From assembly GCA_023846275.1 (NCBI GenBank), contig CM043877.1, positions 17,280,607-17,344,606 of the forward strand: a DNA stretch of 64,000 nt, given 5' to 3'. Below are positions 51,230-63,389 of the stretch, in pieces (positions within the stretch are counted from its first letter, which is position 1; each line of letters begins with the position of its first letter). The position numbers were made by a program, and so were the translations under genes. Source of the stretch: Vanilla planifolia. Lineage: Eukaryota; Streptophyta; Magnoliopsida; Asparagales; Orchidaceae. Under the pieces are notes generated by a model, which worked only from the letters and a program-made list of their open reading frames with translations, did not search any database and was not told the DNA's origin.

Positions 51230-54200
51230 TTAAAATGTCCAAAATTGTGCAACATATCATTCTCAGATTGACTAACGAAAACTATGATAATTGTTGTATT
51301 TAATTTGAAACCCTTCTTGGTGTACAAGACTTTTGAGAGATTGCTATCGATGGCTTTAAAGAATCAAATGCTACTAAAGTGGAGAGAAAAATGTTGAAAG
51401 AAAATCAGAAAAAAATAAAAATATATTGTTCTTGATATATCAAGGGTTTGATAAAGCTACTTTTGAGAAAGTAGTAGATATGACTACAAGTAGAAAAGTT
51501 TGGAATAAACTCAATGTAATATTTAAATGTATTGAGTGTGTGAAGCGTGTATGTCTTTAAATCCTTAGAGGTTATTTTGAGTAAAAAAAGAAAAATGAAA
51601 AACAAATTGACTATGTATGTGTGATTGAAAAAGTACTTCATTCTTTAATTCTTATGTTTAAGCATATGGTAATAATAATTGAAGAATCTAAAGATATAAG
51701 TAAATTATTTATTGAAAAATTAATGAGTTCCTTAAAAGTGTAAGAGCATCGACTAAAGAAAAAGGCTAAAGTTGCATATATTGATCAAGCATTAGAGTCA
51801 AAATTAAATTTGAAAAAAGACAATACCTTAAAGAAAGAGAATTCAAATTCATGAGGAAGAGGATGAGGCTCATATCAAGAATACAGAAAAGGTTATTTTC
51901 AAAATAAATCTTAATAGAAAATTATTCAACCTTGCACTCAACATGGGCATGAAAGGAATGGCGCTTCTCAAGGTCGAGGACAGGGAACAAATGTTGAATG
52001 TTATAATTATCATAAATTTGGTCATTATGTTTCTGATTGTTGGCATGTGAATAACCAAACAAACTATGTTGAACATCACAAGAAGATTCAATATCATTAT
52101 TAACTAAAAAATAGAGTAATGAAAGAGAAGATGTATGATTCCTTGACTTAGGAGCAAGTTATCATAAATGTGAAAAAAAGACATCTATTTGATACAATTA
52201 AAAATATACAATGAAGTATAAGTTTTGGAGACTCATCAAAGTTGAAAGTTGAAGGCAAATATAACATAAAACTTTACAAAAAGAATAGGTTTCAAATTAT
52301 TATTTTAGATGCATATTTTATTCTTGACATGAAAAGTAATATTTTAAGTCTTTGGTAATTGATTTAGAAAGGATATATTATACATAAGAGAATAATTATT
52401 TTTTTAAGATTTAAAAGAAAAATATTACTAAAGTGAAGATGTCAAAAAAATATATATTTATTCTTCAATTAAAGTCAACACGTGAAGCTTGTTATCTTAG
52501 GCATCTTTCAAAAGATTCTTTGAAATGACATCTAAGGTATGATCACCTTAACTTTGGAGGTTTAAAATTATTGGCAAATGAAAGAATGATGAAAGGTCTT
52601 CATTTATTGGATGATCCAAATCATATATATGAAACTTTTATACTTAGAAAGCAACATCGTCTACAATTTCAAAAGAATAACACTTGGAGAGCTAAAAGAC
52701 CATTATAACTTATTCATATGGATATTTGTGATCCATTTGTGTCATTATCTAATGGAGATAATAATTATTTTATTACTTTCATAGATGATTTTAGTAGAAA
52801 AAATATAAACATATTTTATTAAGGAGAGATCTATTACTATCTTTATATTTAAATAATTCAAATGTAAGGTTAAAAAAGAGAGTAAGCTATTCATTCAAAG
52901 CCTTAGATTAGATAGAGATAGTGAGTACACATCAAATAAATTTATTCAATTGTGTAAGTAAAAAGGTATATTATATCAGCTCACCACAAGTTATACTCTA
53001 TAACAAAATAGAGTGGTTGGATGAAGAAATTATGCTATCCTTAATATGACAGACAATGATAAGAGAGAAATATGCCAAAAAAATTTTAGGTAAAAGCAGT
53101 TGCTTATTTAACTTATTTGTTAAATCATTGTCTTACTAAGGATGTACGTTATATGACTCCATAGGAAGCTTGGAGTAGATATAAACCAAGTATTTTTTAT
53201 TTTTGTATATTTGGTTATATTGTATATGCCCAGGTAATGTATTAAGAAACTAGATTACAAAGGTTAAAAATACATATTCATTGGATATAATAAGTAGTCA
53301 AAAATCTACAAACTCTATAATTTTTTAACCAAAAGAGGTGTTTATTAGTTATGATGTTATGTTTGTAGAATAAGATACTTGAAAGTGAAAAGAAGAGAAT
53401 AGTAAAAATATATCACACGGGCCAAAAGAACAAATTCAAAATCAACAAACACATGATTTGAATTTTCCAACATGCTCTATCTTAAGAACTACTATTATGC
53501 AAAAGACAATACATATTATTAACTCAAGCAAGAAGATGAAAAGTCTACAAGAGATATATGAGTAAACTTCTGAGTATTCTAACTTATTTTATTATTTTGT
53601 TGATAATAAATCTATTTCTTATGATAAAATAGTATATGATATAAATTAATAAAAGTCTATAGATAAGAAATAACATCTATAAAAAAGAATAATATATGGG
53701 AGTTGATTGATCTCCCTCCTCAAAAGAAACTTATAAGAGTAAAATGGGTCTACAAGATCAAGCATAAAGTAAATGAGATAGTAGATAAATACAATGCAAG
53801 TGTTGTGGCAAAAAGCTTTAAGCAAAATTATGATATAGACTACAATGAGGTATTTGCTCTAGTTGTTTGATTTGATATAATGAAGTTCATTTTAGCACTT
53901 ACAACACATCATGGATGGAAGGTATGCCAACTTGATATTAAATGTATATTTTGTAATGACATTTTAGAAAAAATAATATTTTTTTAATCAACCTAAAGAT
54001 TACAAAATGATGAGTGATCCATATAAAGTCTATCATTTGAAGAAGACTTTATATGGATTGAAACAAATATCAAGACTATGGAATACCAAGATTGATGGAT
54101 ATCTTCAATAATAAGGATTTCAAAAATATCTATTTGAGCATACACTTTATATTAAGACAACTAATAATGATATTCTTATAATTTGTCTTTATATAGATGA

Positions 54201-55110
54201 TGTGTTTTATACAAAAAATTCTTTTGAATTATTTCAAGAATTTAAAAGAATCATATAATATGAATTTGACATAATAGATAGTTGTGAAATGTCATACTTC
54301 TTTGACTCAAAAGTGAAGTAAATGACAAATAAAATCCAAATCTCTCAAAAAGGATATGTTATTGAACTTCTAAAGTAGTTTAAAATGAAAGAATACAAAT
54401 CAGTGATCACATCATTTGATGTGAGAATAAAAATAAGTAAAGAAGGAGAAGAAAAATACATTGACTCTATTTTGTTCAAAAGTTTTGTTGGTAGTCTTCA
54501 TTACCTCATTATCACAAGACTTGATATTCTAAATTATGTTGGACTCATTAGTCGATATATGAAAAATCTGAAGGAAACACAGTGGATGGTTGCAAAAGGA
54601 ATACTAAGGTACATTAAAGGTACACTTAATTATGATTTGTATTTTACTAACTAAAGTGAGATGGATTTATGTGCCTACTCTGATAGTAACTAGAGAGATG
54701 ATATAGATGAAAAGAAAAATACAACTGGTTTTTATTTCTTCTTAGGTTCATCGATATTTATATGGAGATCAACTAAACATGTCATTGCTCTTTCATCTTG
54801 TGAAACAAAGTATATTGTGACTTCATCAACAATTTATGAAGCAATTTGGTTAAAAAATTTATTATAGGAGTTACATCATCAACAAGAAGAGCCAATAACT
54901 ATTTTTATTAAAAATATGTCAGCCATCAAATTAGCAAAAAAACCAATTCAACATGGGAGAAACAAGCATATTGAGACAATGTATTAATTTCTTCGTGATC
55001 ATGTCAACAAGGAAACTATAAGCTTGATACATTGCAATATTGAAAAACAAATGGTCGACATTTTCACCAAATCTCTAGGAGTGAAGATGTTTGAAGAATT
55101 ATGAAATTAA
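51230..55110 (+). pseudogene. Copia gag-pol with many stops
   Basis: In order on the + strand: UBN2 gag (LTNENYDN, about 51270); a damaged zinc knuckle ECYNYHKFGHYVSDCW (about 51990-52050), whose second Cys is Tyr; GAG-pre-integrase HLRYGHLNFGGLKLL (about 52530); integrase HMDICDPF and NNYFITFIDDFSRK (about 52715-52800); RT with LPPQKKLIRVKWVYKIK (about 53720), CQLDIK (about 53925), LYGLKQ (about 54050) and YIDDVF (about 54190; usual form YVDDML); then GSLHYLIITRLDILNYVG (54490) and RNase H with STKHVIALSSCETKYI (about 54770) and a KHIETMY..FLRDHV tail (about 54960). Frequent stops and small indels make it inactive, yet every domain is still readable. Confidence 0.85.
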
Positions 55111-55144
55111 TTAGGCTTGAAGATACTTCAAATTTTAGGATAAA

Positions 55145-55429
55145 TGATATTAGCAAACTTTAAGTGTTTAAATCATTTTAAATTTTAAGTTGATAGTTAT
55201 CGTATGGATTAGGAACGAATATTTGGATTAGAAGCAAATATTTGAAAGATTATTTGCTTATAAAATGGTGTAATTACTGTTTAGTTATTAGGGTGAATAA
55301 AATAAATTCTATTATTTTGTTTAGGCCTTAGGGTTTTTGCCACTATTTTTCAAATTTTTTCAAATAATCTCAAATACAAATTTGCTATTTATAATTCAAG
55401 ATCTATTTTATTTAAGTTTATTTTCATCA
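55145..55429 (+). repeat. 3' LTR of the second copia element
   Basis: 285 bp from TGATATTAGCAAACTT to TTTTCATCA. It is similar to the 5' LTR along its length, with several substitutions and small indels, so the insertion is old. Confidence 0.85.
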
Positions 55430-55479
55430 TATTATGCCTTTGATGGAAACTATGTAACATATGTTGGAGTTTTTCCTTT

Positions 55480-55830
55480 TCAACATATTGACGACCGGTT
55501 TGGTCTGAAGGTGGTGGCTGGCGGCTTGACACTGGAGGCTGTCGGTTCAAATGGGCCGATGATGATGGACGCAGTGAAGATGACAGGTTCAGAGGCTTCT
55601 GACGGCCTGTTCTTCTATATTGTGGACGTTGCGAACGGTTCGGCTGGGAGAGGAAGGTTACGAGTGGTGTCCGGTTCATGCACCGGCTGGGTTGGGAGAA
55701 GAGGTGAGGCCAAGCCACGTCGTCCACGCCGACAAAGGCATTGGTTGGGAGGGAGTCAGATGAGAGAGGCCGGCAGGAGCGGCGGTTAGGCGGCCACGTG
55801 GATGCTGGATTGGGTCTTCCTAAGAAGATC
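55480..55830. other. GC-rich island of unknown origin
   Basis: About 350 bp of clearly GC-rich sequence between AT-rich flanks, starting just after the copia 3' LTR. Both strands stay open for about 150 codons (55337-55789 on +, 55389-55832 on -), as GC-rich DNA often does. Neither translation contains a domain I recognise. It may be a captured gene fragment, a first exon or part of an unknown LTR. Confidence 0.4.
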
Positions 55831-58800
55831 ATTTATCTCAACTGCAAAGGAAATAAAAATAATTTACATGCAAATATTTCAAAAACAAAAATATGCCAAC
55901 AGATATCAAATTTATATTTAACTTCAACAAAACATTTTTAAAGAAAATAAAATAAAATGAACATTCATTCAACCTATTAAATTTGCAAAAAATATATATA
56001 TATATAATCTCAAATTGACTTTGTAAAACAAATAAGTAGGTAAAACCATCGTTAAAGTAAAATCGATGACTTAAAAATGTACAATGAAGTAGCATCATAA
56101 AAATGGAACAGCTATAAGATAACATTAATCTCGTAAGGATTAGTATGATTTTAGACATGTAATTCCAAAGATTATGTGATATAATAAATTATTAATTTTT
56201 ATCAATTGCAAAATATGAATGTGAATGACATTAGTGTTAAGAAACATCCATGATATAAAAAAATTTAAAATTCCTTTTAAGTATAGCATCATATAATTGA
56301 AAGAAGCAATAAGAAAATGCCATATGAAAGAGTTTGTGAGAAATAAAAATTGAATTATATAACAACCATTATAAGTGACATACATATAATTACATATAAA
56401 CATCATATCAGTTATCATCCTCTTTTTTATATTATAATATCACTAATATAATAAAATAATTATCATAATAATATATTATGATCATTTTATCATAAGAAGA
56501 TTGATTCAATGAAACATTAACCTACAGGCTCATCAACTAAATTTGATGAATAGTCTACAACTCTAATATTTCATATCATCATCAACATAATAATATTCAA
56601 TCAATAAGATACTATTAACTGTATTATAACATCCCAAACGATCTCATCTTAATATTCTCATGTATTTGATATTGTTAGATTGGTATCTTAATTAATTTAG
56701 TCAATATTCTAATTTGTGATTGAATAGAGTAAAATATTAACTTTGGGTACATCTCAAAAAACATTTATAAAGTATGTTGGTGATTTGATCATAAACTTGT
56801 TTTTGGATAGAGTTTATATGATAACATTTAAAAGTTAGATAAATCTATTTTAAATTATTTAAACCCAGGTGAAAATAAATGACATATTTATTTATTTAAA
56901 TGTGTTTTTTTCTATGTTGTTGATTGGACAATCTAATGGATCAACCTGATTAGCTAAATTTGAGAATTTTTGAGTATTTTGCATATGTGAAATGGAGATT
57001 TTTATGCTTAAGAAAAGAAAGAATTTGAGAACATGTTTACAATAGAAAAGTGAGTTTTTTTGATAAATTATGCATAATTTGATTATGTAAGAAGCAAAAG
57101 GAAGGAGGAAAATAGAGAAGGAATCACCCTAGAAACATCTAGTAGATAAATCAAAATAAATATGATACTTTCTTAAGTGATTTCTGATTATAACAAAACT
57201 ATTATGTTATTATTTTTAATATATTTTCTTAAATAATTTGGAAATCATATATCTCAAGATTAAATACAAAATTAATTATTAAACTTAATCAAGTATTTGT
57301 AAAATAATCCACATGTGAAGACATGTCAAAAACTATTGATGATTTTGCTCAAGTTTGATCTAACTCGTAAATCATGAAGCCATTATTCTAGCTCTTGGTG
57401 AAGTGAATATTCATCCTAAGATATCATCAAAAATAAAATTTGGTTAAGATTTCCCATGATTATAAGAACTTTAGCCAACTAAGAGCAAGTCTCCCCCTAG
57501 ATGACTAGAATTATAACAAATTCATCTCCATTTTATAATTACTTAAGGGTATAGGTAAAAAACAAAATCACTATATTGAATAATAATAAATAAACATTCA
57601 ATTTGAACAAGAAGCAAGCAATAAAACATAAACATAATGAGAAAAAGTATCATCCAATGAAGAACAACATAGAATGGTTTCACAATCAACCTTACAAGAG
57701 ATAATTCATGCTTTTTAGTATAATAATTAAAATTGATAGTTTGTCATGTCTAATATAAATTGCACTCTTCAACAATGAATATCCATATTCAAGCTTGCTA
57801 AATTTTGCAACCATATCAATTCCAAGGAATTAATCTTAAAAAGTAATGTATCATGTGATGCACTTCCATTTTAGACTCTAATAAAGGATGGTTGATAAGT
57901 TTCAGAATAAAGAGTAGCTTCAATTGTGGGTTATTGATTTTGATAAACTTCTATAGCTAGTTAGTCTCATATCACTTGAACTCTAACATCTCATATTGGA
58001 TGTGACTTCACAAAAAGATGTGAATCATGTGAGGTTCAATGCATAAGAGAGGAGGGAAGAATTGTGCTTTAAAAAAACCTTTTTGAATTAAAAAAATTTA
58101 ATTAAAGAAAAATCTTATGCTTAGTAATAAAAAAATAGAAATATTGTTCGATGAAATGAAATCAAAAAATTGTTCAACAAAGAAATAAGAGAGCTAAAAA
58201 AAGTTATAAGTAGTTCGACCAAAATTCATGCCTACATTCACACCAAATCACCCGATCGGGCTTTCACTAACCACTCTCTTTTGCCAAAGCTAATAGGGAA
58301 AAACTAAATACAATTTGGTGCTCCAATGAGATGCCAAAATTTACAAAAAATTTGACTATAAGAAAATATAAAAGCTTTATAAGAATAACACATACAAACT
58401 TCTAAAGCTTTGAATTCTTCAAACAAAAGTAGCACAACAACTATAGATATAAATATTATTGAATGATGCCAAATGAATGAAGAAGAGAGTTGTAGAAACA
58501 AGGAATTATCAAAGAACCAACATCTCTTATAAGCATGGTTTGAAAATGGTGCTCTTGATATGAACTTTTCTTAAATTTTTTTAAGTTTTTGAAATTTATT
58601 GATCAATCATAAAATGTTATTAAATAACATTTATTTATAGTTCATGCAAAAGCATGCCCATATAACCCTTCCAAAAGCTAGAATAGGCCTTCCTAAAGTT
58701 GATATTCTTGTTGATCATCACCAACACTATAGGTGTAAAACTTAATGAGCACAAATCCTAAATTATATAGAGATGATGTGTCATATATAAGATATCCTCT

Positions 58801-59090
58801 TTGATCATTGTTAGAAATACATGCAAGAAAGATTAGCATTATGCAGATATATGTTTAATGATCATTATTAACATTATTACCATGGCCCCATCGATCTATC
58901 TTCTTAATCAAATAAAAAATCAAAGTTGATAGTTAAAATATTAAGTGAGAACATTAAAACGTAAGTAAGAATTAGCAATTTGACAAAATCTTTAATACTA
59001 ACAAAAATAAAATCATAAAAAATAAATTACTAATGTAATATAATCTAGATACAGGAATATATAAAAATATCTACAAAACTTAAACTAATA
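55831..59090. other. AT-rich DNA with an LTR-head-like site
   Basis: No coding signal. TATAACATCCCAAACG at 56625 resembles the head of a + strand gypsy LTR, but no end or internal domain follows that I can identify. The rest is unassigned. Confidence 0.35.
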
Positions 59091-59099
59091 TTTAATCAT

Positions 59100-59669
59100 A
59101 CTTTTAATCACTTAACCTACACCAAGTATTATTCACTCAAATTTCAAGAGTGTGATCCTCTCATATGGCATCAAAAGTTCCAAACCTCGATGTACTAGAT
59201 GCATGACCTGTAATGTAAGTACTAGTAAGAATTATAGATCTTAATAAGTAAACCTAATAAAATAACAAAACATAAAGGAATATTAAAATAATAGTTAAGT
59301 ATGATGAATAAATTTGAAGTCATATTGGTAGCTATCATGATAAAACATAAGTATAAGTTTAAAATCATACCAAATGTCATGTTGTCTAAAAGTAAGTGAG
59401 ATGAAATATAAATGCCAATTGTTTTTCATTTTTAATTTTAAATATTTTATATAATTATCAAGTTTAATGATATTTGAGTTATTATCCTTATTGAATCTAA
59501 TATTTATACCAATAAATATTCTCTAGCCATCATCCATCCCATTTATTCACATAACATTAAGTAAATATCTGATTCAAATATCAACACATGATGATCCAAC
59601 ACATTGGGATTAGTGTCATCATGTAGGTATGGTACTTATACTTTACGATCTAATATATTAGGCCTGATG

Positions 59670-59744
<75 letters not shown>

Positions 59745-61890
59745 GATCAGAGCAAATATATTAGGCAAATATTTGATTTAAAGATCGATACTTTATGATC
59801 TAACATATTGAGCCTAATATTGGGATAATATCTCTAGGAATCTAGTTTTTATTTATCATATATAAAATAATTATTTTAGTCAATATGTATAAAATAGTTA
59901 TGCTAGTCTATATATTATTTTCAAATCTAATGAACATTTTTTTTTCTTTTTAGGCAATCTTTATATTTCATTCTTTTTGTTTAATTATTCTTTATGATAC
60001 CATATAATAAAGAAAGCTATAAAATCAGTGAACTATTTAATTAATAATGGTTTGCAATAAGTTATGTAGAAAAGCATAAGCTTTTATCAACATATGAGAA
60101 TATAGTCTAGAAGAAAACATAAAATAATAAAAAATAATATTATGTTATATCATATGTTTTTTTTTACAAATTTATCAACCTGATTTTGCAAAGAAATTCT
60201 TTTGTTTGATAATCTTCTCTAAAGTTTATATAATAAATGTGTATGAAATGGTTAATATGTATTTTACAAATAACATACTTTTTAAGTCATTTTATTCTTA
60301 TAAATTATTTCTTATATTCTTAAGTTTTGGCTTTAGATTATACTTATATGATTTCTTAATAGTATTATATGATCCTTTAAAAATTAGTATTCTATATTAT
60401 ATTATGCAAGTATAATCACAATATTATATAATAAATTTAGTCATATAATTTTTTTTGTATCATAAATCAAATGAGTTTAATCTCCTTATTGTATCATACG
60501 ATTCACTCTATTTCATGTGAGTCAGTATATTCATATATTTCGATTGTCAGGACTGTTGCTATACAATTCTGGTCTACCTTAACTGACCCGCAAGTCCTTT
60601 CTCTTCATCGTATAATACAATTTACATAACAGACCACTTTGATGACATAGGCTGTCAATATTTCTTATTTAATCTCAATTAAGCATATAAATATGATACC
60701 AACATCATCCTTGTATAATTAACCAATCGTTAAATAGTAAGTGTTCTTCATACTAATATGATGTAGTAAATCATCTAATATGATACTTCAAAAAATCGTC
60801 CTACAGCTCTATTGTAGAGTTTAAACCCAATACCTTCATACCATATGATGTATATCATCATTCTAGTATAAACGTTTCTCAACAACCATCACCTGCTTTT
60901 TTTTCGTGAACCCAACACTCTCCTCATCTTCCTTATATGATCCTGGAACCCTATGCTTCACTTATCGACAAAATCAATGTTCTCAGCATCTCTCTCTCTC
61001 TCTCATTCAATTGAGGCCTCTCTCAACTTCCTTTTTGAGCTCAAGCTCTTCCTAAATATCTCTTCCTCTTCTCCTCTCTCAGTTGCTTAAAACCAACCTC
61101 GCATAATAATCAAAAAAATAAAACGATAAAAATAAAGGATAAACCTCACTAGTTGAAGGTCAAACCTATGAGCTAGAATACCCTCTCAATCAAAGCTCTC
61201 CCTATAAATTATCATAGCCTACTATGGTGGCAAATGATGTCTCACTCATCATATTTGGCTTACTTCCTATAGTTTTTTATGATAAAGTGACATCCCAAAC
61301 AACACCTCACCTCACTTGATGTTCTGACTAGTAGAATGCTCATGTAGAAATAAACTAATGCTTGGGAAAGGAGATGGGCTTTGTGAAATGTCGTAATGGA
61401 GGTTTAGAGATAATCCACCACCACAACTTTATTGTATATTTTTCATTTCTTTTTTTAATGCTAAAAGATAGAAATTTAACTACTAGGGCATGCATGTTTA
61501 GCCACCTTATAATTGTCGTTGAAAAGATTTTTTATTAAGCTACTACTTTCACCAAACACACATTCCTTTCACATGGGTATTAGCACAAAATTAATATTTT
61601 TTGCCTCAAACATTTTATTATTTTCAAATATATCTTCCACAAAACGTATTATTTCTAAGACAAAATTTTTAAAATTACAAATCTATCCAAGTACATTCGA
61701 TATTTCAGTATTTGCAAACTTATCATTAGCCAATCAGATTTGACCTAAGACAAAATTCTTGGAATTGCTTATATATCGTACACATAAATTTAAATTTTAT
61801 AAATATATGTGATTCTTTACAAATTCATAATTAATTCTCTAGGATTTCAAAAATTACAAACTTAATTCTATTGAGTTTATTTCAAGATGT
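59100..61890 (-). repeat. Strongly decayed LTR of the gypsy family, interrupted
   Basis: 59100-59860 follows the LTR of the 20.6 kb element: ATGCATGACCTGTAATGTAAG beside its TGCCTGACCTGTGATGTAAG, then GATCCAACACATTGGG, and ..ATCTAACATATTGAGCCTAAT. About 61510-61890 follows its other end (AATTAATTCTCTAGGATTTC, ATTGAGTTTATTTCAAGATGTTC beside GGAGTCATGTCAAAGAGCTC). The intervening 60000-61500 is unrelated or too diverged and may be an insertion. No internal domain is attached. Confidence 0.55.
59672..59741. repeat. (AT)35 dinucleotide microsatellite
   Basis: A 70-base uninterrupted AT tract inside the decayed LTR, following CCTGATGTA. In less decayed copies this place reads CTCGTGTAAATCATCATG. 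Confidence 0.97.
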
Positions 61891-62668
61891 TCCTTCTATT
61901 GATATATTTAAATAATATTTTTTATTAAGTTTAAATATATGACATACTCTTGAATATTTTATTATAATTTTAATATTTTTATTATTTAACTATTTTAAGA
62001 AATTAATTTGATTAAATTTAGTCATATCTAATCATAATTTTCTTAGCTTGATTTTAAGGTTTTCTTTTATTTAGGTTGGAAATTGAGGATTATTAGAACT
62101 ACAATATAAGGCTAAAAGATCACATGTCTTTAACCATGCTAAGATACGATATGAATCATTGCCAATGCTAAGAGTGCATAGATTGACAAGCACAATATAG
62201 AGTTATGATATAAATTGTTATTATCATATAGTGTGCATGTAACACCCCAAGCTCTTATATACATGTATTTGGTTGGCAAATTTTTTTTGGAATTATATTT
62301 GAATATTATAATATTATTTTATAAAAGTATTCTTAGAGATATAATCCAAATAAATATCAAATAAGGTTAAAAAATTTTCAAATGAAATATAAACATGTAG
62401 AGTTTAATTAGTAGCTTACATAGAAATTTATTCAAGGAGAATTGGAGTACTTTTTTAATGAAAATTTGAAATTGTCATTTTAAGATAGATATACATACAT
62501 ATATATACGAAAAATAAAAGCTATTCTTATTTTCTCCTATTTGATAATGGGAAAGATAAAGGTTTCACAAGAACTTTCTTGAGTTCCTAAGAGAATCAAG
62601 CATGTGGAGAAGGAATAAGGAAGGAGGAGATCTCATCAAAAAGTATCTTAGATCTTGAGGAGGAAATT
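61891..62668. other. AT-rich DNA with an LTR-head-like site
   Basis: TGTAACACCCCAAGC at 62238 is a good match to a gypsy LTR start on the + strand. No corresponding end is visible before the next LTR begins at 62669, so this may be a fragment interrupted by it. No genes. Confidence 0.4.
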
Positions 62669-62961
62669 TGTAACAGTCCTAGTTTTCTCTTATTTGTATT
62701 TTTATATTTTTTATAGAAAGAGCTCTGTGAGACGAATCCAACGATGTTTAATTTGTAATTTTCGGAGCTCTAATGCATAAGTTATGAATTTTTTAAGATT
62801 TGGGATAAATTTGTAACGTAGTGGATAGATCTGTAAATTTTAAATGTCGGCTTAGTTCAGATCCGATTGGCGGAGGATATATTTGCAAATATAAAATTTA
62901 GAGGGGGTTTTCTGCAAAATGCGGTTCACGACCGTTCGATTTAGTCGGTTTCGGCCGTGGC

Positions 62962-62968
62962 TATAAAA
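62962..62968 (+). promoter_or_regulatory. Candidate TATA box of the LTR promoter
   Basis: TATAAAA within GGCTATAAAAGCCG, about 295 bp into the LTR and at the start of its GC-rich zone. This is a plausible U3 promoter for the element. The solo LTR has a degraded counterpart (CCTTTTAAGC at about 40664). Confidence 0.6.
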
Positions 62969-63271
62969 GCCGACTTTACGCGTTTGAAACGCGTTTCTGC
63001 GAACGCTGCGGCGAGACACGACGGCGAGGCACGGCGGCGAGGAAATTTCGTGATTTTCGGCACGCGACGATAACGGCCAACGAAGGTGAGAATTTTATTT
63101 GCTTTGTTGTTTTATAAGTTTTTCGGGGAGCGGCGGTCAGTTGGCCGGCGAGAAACGCAAGAAATTTCGAAGTTCGCCAGCGAAATATTTCGGTTTCGCC
63201 GGACGCGAGAGAGAGAGAGAGGGGGCGGCGTGAACCGGTCCAGGCTTTGGACCGGGTTACGCTGAACCGGA

Positions 63272-63389
63272 TGCCGAGCGCGCGCTGTCCAGCACGTCGA
63301 GTGCGCGGTCCAGCGCGCCGAGCACGCGCGGTCCAGCGCGCCGGGCACGCCCGGTCCAGCGCGCTGGAAGCGGGCGGTCCAGCACCGCG
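63272..63389. repeat. GC-rich minisatellite, about five 21-23-bp units
   Basis: Units built around GCGCGGTCCAGCGCGCC are joined by GAGCAC, GGGCAC or GGAAGC. Only two such units are clear at the same place in the solo LTR (about 41250-41310). Open frames crossing the array (Ala-Leu-Asp-Arg type on the - strand) are products of the repeat. Confidence 0.88.

Larger units (their letters stand above)
50682..55429 (+). mobile_element. Ty1/copia retrotransposon with both LTRs, decayed
   Basis: 4748 bp, + strand: 5' LTR, degenerate PBS, leader with imperfect tandem repeats, gag, GAG-pre-integrase, integrase, RT, RNase H, 3' LTR. Integrase before RT is diagnostic of copia. TATTAT occurs at 50675-50680 and directly after the 3' LTR (55430-55435), but one extra base separates the left one from the LTR, so the target duplication is uncertain. 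Confidence 0.88.

Noticed and set aside
50675..55435. TATTAT as target duplication of the second copia element
   Set aside because: One extra base separates the left copy from the LTR, and TATTAT is common in such AT-rich DNA. Left as uncertain.
55337..55832. Protein gene in the GC-rich island
   Set aside because: Open on both strands, no domain, no splice or start context that favours either; kept only as an unexplained island.
62640..62668. Purine-rich GAGGAGGAAATT read as a PPT, making 62669 a 3' LTR
   Set aside because: No gypsy coding remnants lie directly upstream, so a 5' or solo LTR is at least as likely.
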